Positions 54,624 to 64,000 of a stretch of DNA of 64,000 nucleotides are shown here, piece after piece (within the stretch, counting starts at the first letter, position 1; each line of letters opens with the position of its first letter). The notes beneath the pieces were generated by a model. That model saw only the letters and a program-made list of their open reading frames with translations, did not search any database and was not told the DNA's origin. This stretch comes from Mastigamoeba balamuthi (Eukaryota > Evosea > Mastigamoebida > Mastigamoebidae). Made by a program: the position numbers and the translations under genes. Location of the stretch: contig CACRSC010000013.1 of the NCBI GenBank assembly GCA_902651635.1, positions 525,857 through 589,856 on the forward strand, read 5' to 3'.

Positions 54624-56438
54624 TCACAGAGAGGAGGCGTCGCCTCTGGGCCACGCAATGGCGCTGACGCAGGCGTCCATCCAGTGCTTCTGGCGGACAA
54701 TCACGTCGAGCCAGTCGAGCGTGTCGTCGGGAGACTCGCCGGCGATGTAGTAGAACCGCGAGCTTCTGCTCTCGCGCCCGCCCACGACGAGGCGCACGAC
54801 GTGCCTCTGCTCCCCAGAGGAGATGTCGCACAGCTCGGCGTCGCACTCGTATAGAGGGATCTTCAGCTTGAGGTCCTGTTGCCCCAGCGTGTCGGTGAGG
54901 CACAGAGGGGGCAGCGGCAGTGTTGCTCACAATGTTCCTTTTGTCGCTGAGCAGCAGCATCCCCTGCTTCGCCACAGCGCAGAAGGTCTCGTCCCTGATA
55001 GAGATGTTGTCCACCCTGATCTTGCCTTCCTTCTCCTGGAGTGTTCCTGGCGGGTCAGCCTGGAGCACATGGCAGTGCGAATCGTTGCCTCACCTTGCAG
55101 GACTCGAGCAGCGGCAATGACTTGAGAAACGTGTCGCGCGAGGCCCTCAGGACGGACACCCACTGATCGTACGACTCCTTGCTTTCGGCCCGCAGGACCA
55201 GAGACCGCAGGCTGAAGTCGACGGAGAACGCCAGCGGGTGGACCGCCACGAGGGGCTGGACCCCGGAGCAGAGCTTCATCGAGTAGGTCATGTCGGGGTC
55301 GAGGGGCTCCTCGGCGCCGAACTCCTTCTCGCGGTACATGAAGCTGTAGCCCTGCAGCCTGAAGAACCTCTTCTTCCACCCCTTGGGGCCGCGGTCGCCC
55401 CGCTTGAGCAGCCACCCCGCGAGCTGCGGCGGCTCCGAGCCGATCTGGGGCCGCACGACGTTGGCGACGGTGGTGTTGGACATGGCGTTGCACCACGAGA
55501 CCGTCTCGAAGTTCGAGTCCGCGGCCAGCAGCGCCGGCGCCCCGCTGGCCGCGTGCACGACGACGACGCTCGTGTCAGGCCCTCGCCGCAGCAGCTCGGG
55601 GCTGCGGACCTCCTTGTGCAGCTCCGACACCTGCACGACCCCCACGCGGGCCCCCGAGAGGTGCAGCCTCTCTGTGTTGTCCTCGAACTGCGAGGCATTG
55701 TTGTTTCGCGGGATGTGCGAGCGGGCACTGGCGTCAGTTGTCTGCGCACGACGAGGAGCGGTCTGGGCGGGGTGCAGTACTTTGGGGCCGAGGACGAGCG
55801 ACATGTGGCCCCACACGAGGCGCGCGGGGTCTCGCCGCCACTCGGGGTTGTTGCCCCGGAGCGACAGCAGGAAGCCCTCCTTGGCAGGCCGCACTGTGTG
55901 GTACAGGTTGGCGATCCACGTGAACACCTGCGAGCACACCCCCGTCGTCGGTTCACGCTAGACGGCTTTATTACATCACCGACAGAGTCATAACAACCGA
56001 AGAACTGCGGACATTCCCGGAGGGAAACCCGATGAAGGCGTGGGGGAAGGTGGGAGCAACCCAATTCACTGCCCGAGCGGGTACGCACGCTGCGGCGGTC
56101 GGACATGTCCTCGGTGGTGAGGCCGGTCCGCATTCCGAGCTGAAATCCGTCGTGAGAGCCGTCACCAGGGGGTGTGGGGAAAACCGCCCCCGCGGGCAGC
56201 GTGCAGGCGCGACCTTGTAGGCGAGCTTGAAGGCCAGGGCGAGGTTCTCGTGGCGGGCGGCCCTGGAGGGAGCGGTGAGGGCCTCGAGGTTGGCCTCGAG
56301 GTCGGCGGGGCTGAGGAAGGGCCGCAGCAGGGCCAGGAACGCCGTGCCGTCCTGCCAGCTGTCCCCAAAGTCCACGATGCTCGTCAGCGGCGCCATGGCG
56401 CGGCACCAGAGGATCAGGCCCAGCTTCCCTGTCTCCAT
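54624..56438 (-). CDS. Calponin-homology plus PH domain protein
   Basis: Starts at ATG 56438 (METGKLGLILWC). The first exon and the beginning of the second form a CH domain (IVDFGDSWQDGTAFLALLRP, NLALAFKLAYK), split by a 286-nt intron (55928-56213). Exon 2 continues with a linker (GNNPEWRRDPARLVWGHM, ERLHLSGARVGVVQVSELH) and a PH domain (PPQLAGWLLKRGDRGPKGWK, KRFFRLQG, ending ESYDQWVSVLRASRDTF). Two short introns follow (about 55048-55094 and 54866-54930), leading to a C-terminal region with a second PH-like strand pattern (SIRDETFCAVAKQGMLLLSD, RFYYIAGESPDDTLDWLDVI). CH plus PH suggests an actin- and phosphoinositide-linked cytoskeletal adaptor. The frame ends at TGA 54624, only 22 nt from the N gap. 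Confidence 0.85.
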
Positions 56439-56716
56439 GCGGCAGGGGGGCTCGGCAGTCGCCAACGGGTTTCACAGTCGCTCCGGTTTTTTTTTCTTTG
56501 CTGAAATGCTGATATCGACTGCAAATCTCCAGCGTCTGTCGAGAAGACGCTGTCCATCCTGTCTCGTTTTGTCTCCAAATGTGGGCACGGAGCTTCTCGA
56601 GCCTCGAGAGCCAGTCGCAGAACGTCTTTCCAGATACCAGCTGAGATTCTGCAGTATCTGGATAATATCGCGCTGACAAAATCTCTTTTTCTTTTGTCGC
56701 AGCGGCGGGTCCGCGC

Positions 56717-57611
56717 ATGTTTCCGCTGCGCCACCCACTGAAGAACGGGCTGGTGCCGCACACGCCGCGCGTCAGCGGCACGCCACCGGCGCCAGCGCCA
56801 GCAGCCGCGGGCCCGCGGGGCGGCATCGCGCTGACGAGCAGGGTGACGGGCCTGGACCTGAGCGACGAGTACGTGCTGGAGCTCATGCGGCGCGAGGACG
56901 AGTACAGCAGGTCACGCGTCAAGGACGTGGGCATCATGGGCTATCTCGACCAGATGCCCAAGTTCAAGTCCCGGCGCCTCCAACTTCTCTGCCCCCCTGG
57001 CAATTCCGGGGATATTATTGCTGACGGGGAGCAAATCGGAACAGGGCTGTGCCCAACCAGCAGTTCCTGATGCGGATGCTCAAGAACACGGACGGGTACA
57101 ACAGGTGCAAGGAGGAGCAGCAGTGCTACATCGCCAAGACCAAGTGCGCCCACGTGTGTGCAGCCGTGCTGACTTGGTGCACCGCAGAATCGACGCACTC
57201 GACGGGAGGAAGCCGCCAGCGTCACAAGTTCGCGGCAGAGGGGCGACGCACTTCAAGCGAAGCAGGTCGCGGAGCGCCAGCAGGGAGAGCGCTGTAGAAA
57301 GGGGAGGGGGGTCGCCAGTGGCGACGCTGAGGACCAAGAGAGCCCGCGAGGACAGCAGCAGCGGATCCGAGTCCGAGTCTTCGCCAGACCCGGAGCACAG
57401 CGAGGCGCGCGAGGACACACAGCACAAGCGGAAGCGCCACAAGCACAGTGGCGGCGGCAGCAGTGGCAGCAGCAGCGGCGGCAGCAGCGACAGCGAGCAG
57501 GAGCGGAGGCACCGGAGCGGGAGCAGAGAGAGGGGCAAGCACCGCACGCACCGCCACCACCACAAGCACCGGCGGAAGCACAGGCACACGCCCCACAGCA
57601 AGGACAAGTGA
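56717..57611 (+). CDS. Basic Ser/Arg-rich nuclear-type protein, family uncertain
   Basis: The ATG at 56717 opens MFPLRHPLKNGLVPHTPR, an Ala/Pro stretch and a helical segment (LSDEYVLELMRREDEYSRSR). An intron (about 56977-57053) leads to VPNQQFLMRMLKNTDGYNR, a motif loosely like the N terminus of NKAPD1-type proteins. A second intron of 59 nt (or 20 nt, less likely) is needed to reach ADLVHRRIDALDGRKPP and a long tail rich in Arg, Ser, His and Lys (about 57255-57611) resembling splicing-speckle proteins. Function unknown; a role in RNA processing is a guess from composition. Confidence 0.55.
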
Positions 57612-57958
57612 GAAAGCGCGTTGTGTGTCGTCTGATGTCGTCGGCTTATAATCGGGTCTCTTTCGGAACTCGCCAGCGGGTCTGTAACCGTGTTGAGCTA
57701 CGCTGCAAAACTCAGCGGTTTTCTTTTGGCTCTAGGAGCTTTGCTGGGGGTGGGCACCAGATCCCGCACAGAGACTGCTGGGGAGCGAGGCGTGCGGGCA
57801 GAGACCGCGCGCCGGGTAACGGGATGCGATGCGGGGTCACCAATGACGCCACTTGCTCTGTTGATGTCATTTGCATTTTGAAAATACGCGGGCCGGGGTA
57901 CCCGAAGCCCTCTTTTTAATCCACACGCGCACAAGCCACAAGCCCACCGCATCCCACG
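57612..57958. other. Intergenic region upstream of La
   Basis: About 350 nt with no coding signal; a CTTTTTAAT stretch 40-50 nt before the La start may be part of the core promoter. Confidence 0.35.
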
Positions 57959-59684
57959 ATGGCTGACGCCGCTGCCCCCGCCGCCACCACCCCCGCCGCG
58001 GCCCCCGCGCCCGCCGAGGCCGCCCCCGCGCCCGCCGCCGCCGCAGCCGCAGCCCCCGCGGCCTCTCCGGCGTCGTCTCCGGCCCCTGCGGCCCCCGCAG
58101 CCGCCGCCCCTGCAGCGACCACGACGACGACCCCCGCTGCCCCCGCCGCCCCCCTGACGGCCGACGAGAAGGACATCCTCATGCAGAAGATCCGCACACA
58201 GGCACGCCCCCTGCGCAGCTCCCCTTCGCTCTGGCCGAAGCGGTGAAAGAGAGAGGGGAGAGAAGAGAGAGAGAGAACAGCGAAGAGAAGCGAGCGAGCG
58301 AGCGGTGCGCACAACTGAGGGGCTCACACGCGACTGCGCCCCCCCCTCCCTGCCCGCGTGCAGATCGAGTTCTACTTCAGCGACTCGAACCTGCCCGGGG
58401 ACAAGTTCCTGCGCGGGCTGGTGGAGGCCGAGGCCGGCGGCTGGGTCGCCGTCAGCGTCGTGGCGTCGTTCAACCGCGTCAAGGGCCTGACGACGGACCT
58501 CGAGATTGTCAAGGAGGCGCTCAGGACCTCGGACTCGGTCGAGATCGAGGGCGAGCGCATCCGCCGCCGCGCGCCGCTCTCGGCGGCCGACCAGGCCGTC
58601 ATCGACAGCCGCACGATCTACGCCGTGCGTCGCCTTTTTTTTTCCTTTCGGTTCTCTGCGGTTTCTGTGTTTTCTCCTCTCGGCTGTTTCGCTGGGGGGG
58701 CTTTTCCCGCTGCCATCTCCTGCGATTTTCTCGCTGCGCCCTCTCTATCTCTGCGCGTTGGCTGGGGAGGCTCCCCCCCCCCTGTGGCAGTCCCTCGGAG
58801 GCCTCCTTAGCCTGCGTGGGGGATGTCAGGGTGAGTTTTTTTGTGCCGAACGATTTGGTTAGCAACGACACTGTGGGCTCATTACTGTGCGTGACGGCAT
58901 CGCTGACACACAACTCCCCTGGGGCGACGACGAGCAGAAGGGCTGGCCCAAGGAGCCCGAGCCCACGATCGAGGGCGTGACGCAGTGGTGGAGCAAGTTC
59001 GGCAGGGTCCTGAGCGTGCGCCTGCGCCGCTACACGGGCTCGTTCAAGAAGGGCGGCGTGGCCCACGGCTTCAAGGGCACGCTGCTCGTCGAGTTCGAGA
59101 CGCCCAAGCTCGCCAAGAGCGTCCTCGAGCAGAAGCCCGAGGGCCCCGCCGGCCCCTTCGCCGAGTGGTGCCTCAAGTCCGAGTGGGCCGCCAAGGAGGT
59201 CACCATCGCCGCCGAGCGCGCGGCCGCCAGGAACGCCAAGAAGCCCGTCAAGCGCGAGGACTCGCCCGCCGAGGGCGAGGGCGAGTCGAGGAAGCGCTCG
59301 CGCGAGATCGTCATCGAGGAGGGCGCGGTCCTGCGCCTGACGGGCCTCGCCGAGGTCGGCAACGCCCGCGACCTGCGCGACGAGCTCAACAAGGCCGGCG
59401 AGGTCAACTTTGTCGAAGCGCACTGGAAGTGGCCCGCCGACGCGGCCGACGCCGTCGTCGTGCGCTGCCCCTCGGCCGAGGCCGCCAAGAAGGTCGCCGA
59501 GCACATCGCCGCCAACGGCGTCTCGGGCAAGACGGGCATCACCGCCGCCGCCATCACGGGCGACGAGCTCAAGGCCTACACCGACGCGTGGATGCAGCAG
59601 AACGAGGAGCGCCCCGCCAAGCGCGGCAGGGGCCGTGGCCGCGGTGGCCGTGGTGGCCGCGGGCGCGGGCGTGGCAGGCATTAG
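57959..59684 (+). CDS. La protein (La motif, RRM, RGG-like tail)
   Basis: Binds 3' oligo-U ends of new RNA polymerase III transcripts such as pre-tRNA, in the nucleus. The first about 65 residues are an Ala/Pro low-complexity leader, then ADEKDILMQKIRTQ joins across a GC-AG intron (58202-58363) to the La motif IEFYFSDSNLPGDKFLR, VSVVASFNRVKGLT, with SVEIEGERIRRR. The second intron (58625-58862, T-rich 3' half) leads to an RRM (PTIEGVTQWWSKFGRVLSVR, FKGTLLVEFE), a Lys/Glu linker, a second atypical RRM (AVLRLTGLAE, DAVVVRCPSAEAAKKVAEHI) and an Arg/Gly tail. A clear AATAAA lies at 59712-59717. Confidence 0.9.
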
Positions 59685-59711
59685 GCCCGCAGCACGTGCA
59701 AGCTCTCCACG

Positions 59712-59717
59712 AATAAA
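59712..59717 (+). promoter_or_regulatory. Poly(A) signal of the La gene
   Basis: AATAAA hexamer 27 nt after the La stop codon, in the right place for 3' end formation. Confidence 0.6.
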
Positions 59718-59987
59718 ACTTCGCTTCGAAGCCAACACACCTCGACACAATTTGCGCAGTCGTCCTGCCAGAGAGCAAGTCTGTGGGAGGCGCCCAAACC
59801 GGGCAGGGAGGGATACTGAGGAGACAGCGCTTTCGTATGGCCAACGCCAGCCGAGCGATTTAGAGACTTGGGTTGGCGGGTGCGAGGCGTGCCCGTGTTT
59901 GCGTCCGACACGATGTGCGACAGATGCGGGGGGCAAGTACCGCAGTGCCGTGCCTTAACCACGGGCATTCCGAATCCTCTTCTAACT
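59718..59987. other. Convergent intergenic region
   Basis: Lies between the 3' ends of La (+) and the unknown gene (-). Nothing recognisable is seen. Confidence 0.4.
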
Positions 59988-61491
59988 TCACTGGCGAATC
60001 CTCTTGGCGACGGCCATGTCCGCGGGCACGAGGCCGTACTCGCGCCTGCCCTCGCGCATCGTCATGTACGCCCTCTCCCCGACGACCGCGGCGAAGCGGT
60101 CCGACACCCACGCCACCGCGACGTCGGCCACCGTCTTTCCGCCCTCGGCGGCGAACTCGTACCTGCGCTCCGGAGACTCGAGGAACCCCACGCGCACCCC
60201 GAAGGCCTCCGCGACGGCCCTCAGCCTCTCCCCGAGGTCCTCCGCCGTCCCCCACGCGGCCTCGATGACGCTTGCCGAGGCGTCGCTCCCCAGCAGCGCG
60301 AAGGCGAGGGCGCGCGAGAGCCCCGCGTCGCCAGCGTCGGTGGGGTCCGCCTCGAGCAGGCTCGCCTCGAACCCCAGCGCCTTGCGCATCTCGGCGATGG
60401 CCGTCGACAGCGTGTCGGCGGTCGTGTCGACCGAGACGGGGTCCGCGGGGAGGCCCTCGGACACGGGGATGCGCTCGAGGACCGCGCGCGACAGCCCGAT
60501 GTCGCCGTTGGCCGCGAGGCGCTCGAACGTGGCGTGCGGCAGCGACTTGGCCCCGCGCTCCTGGGCAATCTCGACGACGTCGTCGGTCATGCGCGTGAGC
60601 TGCGTCCCGTAGCACGCCTGGGCGATGCGGAGCAGCAGGGCGACCGAAGTGCGCAGCACGCGCCTGAGCGACTCGGACTCCGCGGCCAGCCGCGCCTGGT
60701 GCGTCGGCGGCAGCGGCAGCGGCACGAGCTTGAGCACCTCGAGCTCCGAGCGGCTGCGGCACTCGACCCGGAGCACCGCGAAAGGGACCATGTTGGCACC
60801 GGACACGGAGCTGCGCGAATGCTTGGGCTGCACGCTCCGCCCGGTCTCGGCCCCGAGCACGACGCAAACGTGGTGGCCAATGTCGGCGACGGTCCCGTAG
60901 GGGGTCGGGAGGGCCTCGGCAGGCCAGTCGGTCGGCTGCGTGGGGTCCACCGGGGTGTCGGCCATCGCGACCTCGTCGACCTGCACGTTGACGTTGCGCG
61001 GGCCCGGCAGCCTGCGGAAGAACCTCGCGGAGACGACCCCGATGTTCTTCTTCCTCTCGGCGCCCAGGGGCGGCGAGCCGGCGGCTGGAAGGCGCGGCAG
61101 GCTGAAGAGCATCTTCCTGCCCGCAGACAACGGCGAGAAGAAGTCGGGGATGTCCTCCCACTGGCGCGGGTGCAGTTTGCTTCTGAGGGCGGGGCGGGCG
61201 ACAATTAGCTCAATTGAATTGAATTGGAAGGGAGTCTGCGCGCATCCTCTCGCTGGCGACGCCCTCGACCACGAGCTCGACGTAGAGCACCACGTCGTTG
61301 TAGTTGGTCAGGCGCACGAAGAAGGGCGTCTGCGGGTACGTGTGCCCGCCCTCGCTGACCTCAAACGACGCGGTCTTGTGGTAGAGCCGCGCCTCCACCA
61401 GCGTCCTGCCCTGCAGGTGGTACTCGGGCTCCGGGTCCGCGCTCCCCTCGATGAACAGCTGCAGCTGGCACCCCTTCCTCCTCATGGCTAC
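59988..61491 (-). CDS. Unidentified two-part protein
   Basis: Read from about 61491 (MRRKGCQLQLFIEGS): a beta-rich domain of about 80 residues (RTLVEARLYHKTASFEV, PFFVRLTNYNDVVLYVELVV), then a probable intron near 61155-61260 ending in CCTCAG, then KLHPRQWEDIPDFFSPLSAG and about 370 residues with conserved-looking helices (ESLRRVLRTSVALLLRIAQA, VIEAAWGTAEDLGERLRAVA). No catalytic motif, membrane segment or signal peptide stands out. Without the intron the first frame ends at about 61210 and there would be two genes. I do not recognise the family. Confidence 0.5.
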
Positions 61492-61584
61492 CCGTTGCGC
61501 GGCAAAGGCGGAGAAGAGAGCGCGGGAACCGAAGTGCCGTAGAACTATAAAGTACACGCAAATATCTCCCGGTTCAATTGAATC

Positions 61585-64000
61585 TTATGCTTTGACGTGG
61601 AGGACGCCGAGGGTGCTCTGCAGGGTTTCCGCGAGCTCCGCGAGGTCCTTGACGACCGCGCGTAGCTCGGGGTACTCCTCGTCCTCGGGGCGGGCGATGC
61701 CGAGGAAGATCTTCATCGTGAAGAGCATCTGCGCGATCGTGTCGTAGGCGGACACGAACACCTCTCGCGGCTCTCCGCTCCTGCTGCCCAGCCTCGGCCA
61801 CACTGCTCGTACCTGCCGGAGGTCAGGGCGCGCGCTCCATCGGGGGAGCAGTGGCACCTTGGCGAAGCAGGCTGCGAAGTCCTGGCATTTCATCTCCTGC
61901 TCGAACACGCGCAGAGGCCCCTGGGCTACGTCGACGAGCCTCGCGTACCAGAACTGCAGGATGCTCACGACGGACCTCAGGGCCTCCACCGGGGGGATGC
62001 ACTCCAAGTCCTTGGCAATCCTGGTGGCGGAAGTTGCGGGAGGTGAGTCCCTCTCATGCAAACCCTCGAGGGGTGCTGCGCACTTGGCGTGCACTTGGCA
62101 GAGGTAGTGGCACAGCTCCCGTATCTCGACCAGTGACCGCACCACCTGGTCGTTGCACACCGCCTTCTGCAGCTCCCTCCACACCTCCTGCAGGAGCGGT
62201 GTAAGCCAACGCGGCTGAGCGTGCTGGGCCCTACCGAGGCCATGCGGGCGAAGGTGTAGAACTCCTTCTGCCTCTGCACGAGGCGGGCGACCAACTGCGA
62301 TCTGTAGTGCTCGGTGCTCCGCATGAGGCTCTCGCTGTCGATCATCGACCGGATCTGTGTGCTCTCCTGCGCCTCCTCGATGGCGCCCTCGAGCTTGGCC
62401 AGCGACAGGCCGTCCGTCCGCGCCTGTATTGCCCCCGTCTTGGTCACCAGCTCGAATACCTCCTTCCCCTCCTCCAGCATGCCCTTCCTCTTGACCATGG
62501 CACCCTGGAAGGCGACGTCAGCTGCTCAGGCGCGGCCTGTCTTCGAGAGAGGCCGCACGAAGAGGTCGTGGACGGAGACCACGGGGAACTGGCCGCGGCG
62601 CCCGGCAACGCCGGTGACGACCAGGGCGTAGCGGAGGCAGGCGGGCGGCGAGGGGTCTGCGATGTCGCTCCACGCGCTCCACTGCCGCTCGCCGAACGTC
62701 CACCACCACGAGGGGCTCCACGAGTGCTTCTTGCCCCGCACGTCCACTGGCAGCTGGCCGGTGAAGTCCGACTTGGGCGAGAGGGCCGACTCGGGCAGGC
62801 GCCTGAAGCGCCCCAGGAGCTCGTCCTTCTCCCTCTTCCTGACCTCGTGCAGGGCGTTCTTGACGTCCATCTGCAGCTCGGCGAAGACGCACAGCGCAGA
62901 GACCGCCGTGTCGTCCGACGACTGCTCGTTCACGTTGACGAGCCTGCGCAGCGCATCGCAGTCTGCCCATCTCGCGGTCAGAACGCTCTCGGAGGTGAGG
63001 GGGCTGTCTGTGCACAGCAGGAGATCCTGTCGAAGGGCTCGGAGAGCAGCGAGAGAGCATCGAGCTTGCGCAGGTCGTCCTGTGTGTGGGAGGGCGGAGG
63101 AGGGATTCTCTGTTGGTCTGGCGTTCGTCGGGAGACATACCGGGACCTTGAACACGGCGCTGATGGCGGCCACCTGCTCGAGCGAGGCCCGTGTCCTCGC
63201 GATCCGCTCTGCGTAGAGCGGTACGTACTCCTTGTAGCGGGCCCTGAACTCGGCCGAGAACTTGAGCAGCACAGCCCCCGGCGACGAGCAGCTGCCGGCC
63301 GCGCCCGCGGCGAGCCTGCAGAGCGCCTCGAGCAGAGGCCCGTGCAGCTCGCGGATCAGCGCCGCGGCGTGCGAGAGCAGCACGACGTCGGGGTCCCTGT
63401 GCACCTGGCAGACAGTGATGCAGTACTCGGCGTCCTGCAGCCGCTGGCAGAAGGCCTTCTCCGAGGCCACCAGCGCCCTCAGGATGCCCGCCCACGCCCG
63501 CGGGGCCCCGGCGTCGGCGGAGACCTCGCGGCAGTGCAGGGGGACCAGCGGGCGCGTGCGCTCGGTCTCGGCCATGACGACCAGGCAGCCGACGGGGCTG
63601 TGCGGGGGGTCCGGGGCCGTGAAGAGCTGGTAGCTGCGGACGACGAGCTCCGTGTTGGGCTCGACGAGCAGCTCGTCCTCGGACGGCGCGAGGCTGGCGC
63701 CCCCCACCACGCGGCCGTCGCTGAGCTCGACGCAGAGCACCGTCCGCGCCTCGCTGAAGCCCGCCGGCAGCCCCGCGGCGGCGGCTCCCGGGGCGGCCCT
63801 GGGCCAGCGCCTGAGGCCCGTGAACGCGGGCCACACGTGCGCCGACCCCCTGCAGTACTCCTCCTCGCGCAGCAGCTCGGGCAGCGCCGCGTACGCCGCG
63901 CCCGCGTACAGCGGCAGCATCCGCAGCCCCGCGACCGCCGCGTGCTGCAGGTGGCGCCAGCGCATGCGCCGCGCGTCGGGCTCTGCGCGCAGCTCGGCGT
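61585..64000 (-). CDS. RhoGEF (DH-PH) protein, 5' end beyond the window
   Basis: Open frame from the right edge. An N-terminal region (HLQHAAVAGLRMLPLYAGAA, TVLCVELSDGRVVGG, ELVVRSYQLF) is followed by a DH domain: ILRALVASEKAFCQRLQDAE, ALIRELHGPLLEALC, YKEYVPLYAERIARTRASLE, then across an intron (about 63078-63139) RKLDALSLLSEPFDRIS. A PH-like domain follows (GRFRRLPESAL, CLRYALVVTGVAG, QFPVVSVHDLF). Its end is reached across an intron (about 62510-62565) that joins VHDLF to GAMVKRKGMLEEGKEVFELV in phase 0. Ignoring that intron would give a false stop at 62526 and split the gene in two. A long helical C-terminal region ends at 61585. Likely activates Rho/Rac GTPases; the window's own Rac is one candidate substrate by class only. 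Confidence 0.75.

Noticed and set aside
62498-62526. Gene boundary between the RhoGEF and a separate downstream gene
   Set aside because: A GT-AG intron joins the frames in phase and completes the PH domain.

Overview
This is a GC-rich, gene-dense window from a eukaryotic microbe. Genes lie on both strands with mostly 100-500 nt between them. Almost every gene is cut by short introns (about 45-290 nt, GT-AG with some GC-AG; a CTAAC-type branch point is visible in a few). The gene set points to a free-living amoeboid protist: a Rac-type GTPase and a RhoGEF, an annexin, a tiny-macrocyst-like membrane adenylyl cyclase, expansin-like and heparinase-like secreted proteins, and a DENN-WD40 protein. 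A tandem pair of bacterial-type membrane ferredoxins fits an anaerobe or microaerophile. An archamoeba-like (Mastigamoeba-type) amoebozoan is my best guess. That is inference; no rRNA or other marker is present.

Layout. 1-1.6 kb: contig-end debris with a second partial pdxT copy, then an unidentified spliced fragment. 1.6-2.2 kb (-): pdxT (vitamin B6). 2.6-8.1 kb (+): a large multi-intron adenylyl cyclase with about twelve membrane segments, a PAS domain and a class III catalytic domain. 8.6-9.75 kb (-): Rac. 10.2-13.2 kb (+): tandem His-rich/4Fe-4S membrane proteins. 13.3-14.5 kb (-): Leo1 of the Paf1 complex. 14.6-17.3 kb (+): a MutL homologue of the PMS type. 17.45-19.8 kb (-): secreted alpha-amylase with a hAT-like MITE in one intron. 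19.8-21.9 kb: about 2 kb with no gene I can support. 21.9-23.3 kb (+): annexin-like. 23.4-26.5 kb (+): heparinase II/III-like secreted protein with a GPI-type tail. 26.6-27.1 kb (-): decayed expansin copy.

27.5-39.9 kb (+) is the centrepiece. About seven RRMs, a DEAH-box helicase, an expanded RBR/IBR zinc array, a PARP-like domain and a C-terminal WWE domain appear to belong to one giant gene. It is split in the OB-fold region by a CACTA/CMC-like DNA transposon (about 32.0-35.8 kb, transposase on -, right end inside an N gap).

40.0-41.05 kb (-): intact expansin-like gene. 41.1-42.8 kb (-): UDP-glucose 4-epimerase. 44.0-49.0 kb (-): DENN-WD40 Rab-GEF-like protein. 49.2-50.4 kb (+): phosphomevalonate kinase. 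50.55-52.2 kb (-): importin alpha. 52.2-54.6 kb: contig ends joined by single Ns and a 349-nt gap, carrying near-identical duplicated blocks and two copies of an unknown C-terminal ORF. 54.6-56.4 kb (-): CH-PH protein. 56.7-57.6 kb (+): basic Ser/Arg-rich nuclear-type protein. 58.0-59.7 kb (+): La protein. 60.0-61.5 kb (-): unknown protein. 61.6-64.0 kb (-): RhoGEF, running off the window.

There is no operon logic; neighbours are mostly unrelated housekeeping, signalling and secretion genes. Single Ns at 760, 52593 and 53552 mark contig joins where overlapping or allelic ends were not merged, so copy numbers there should not be trusted.
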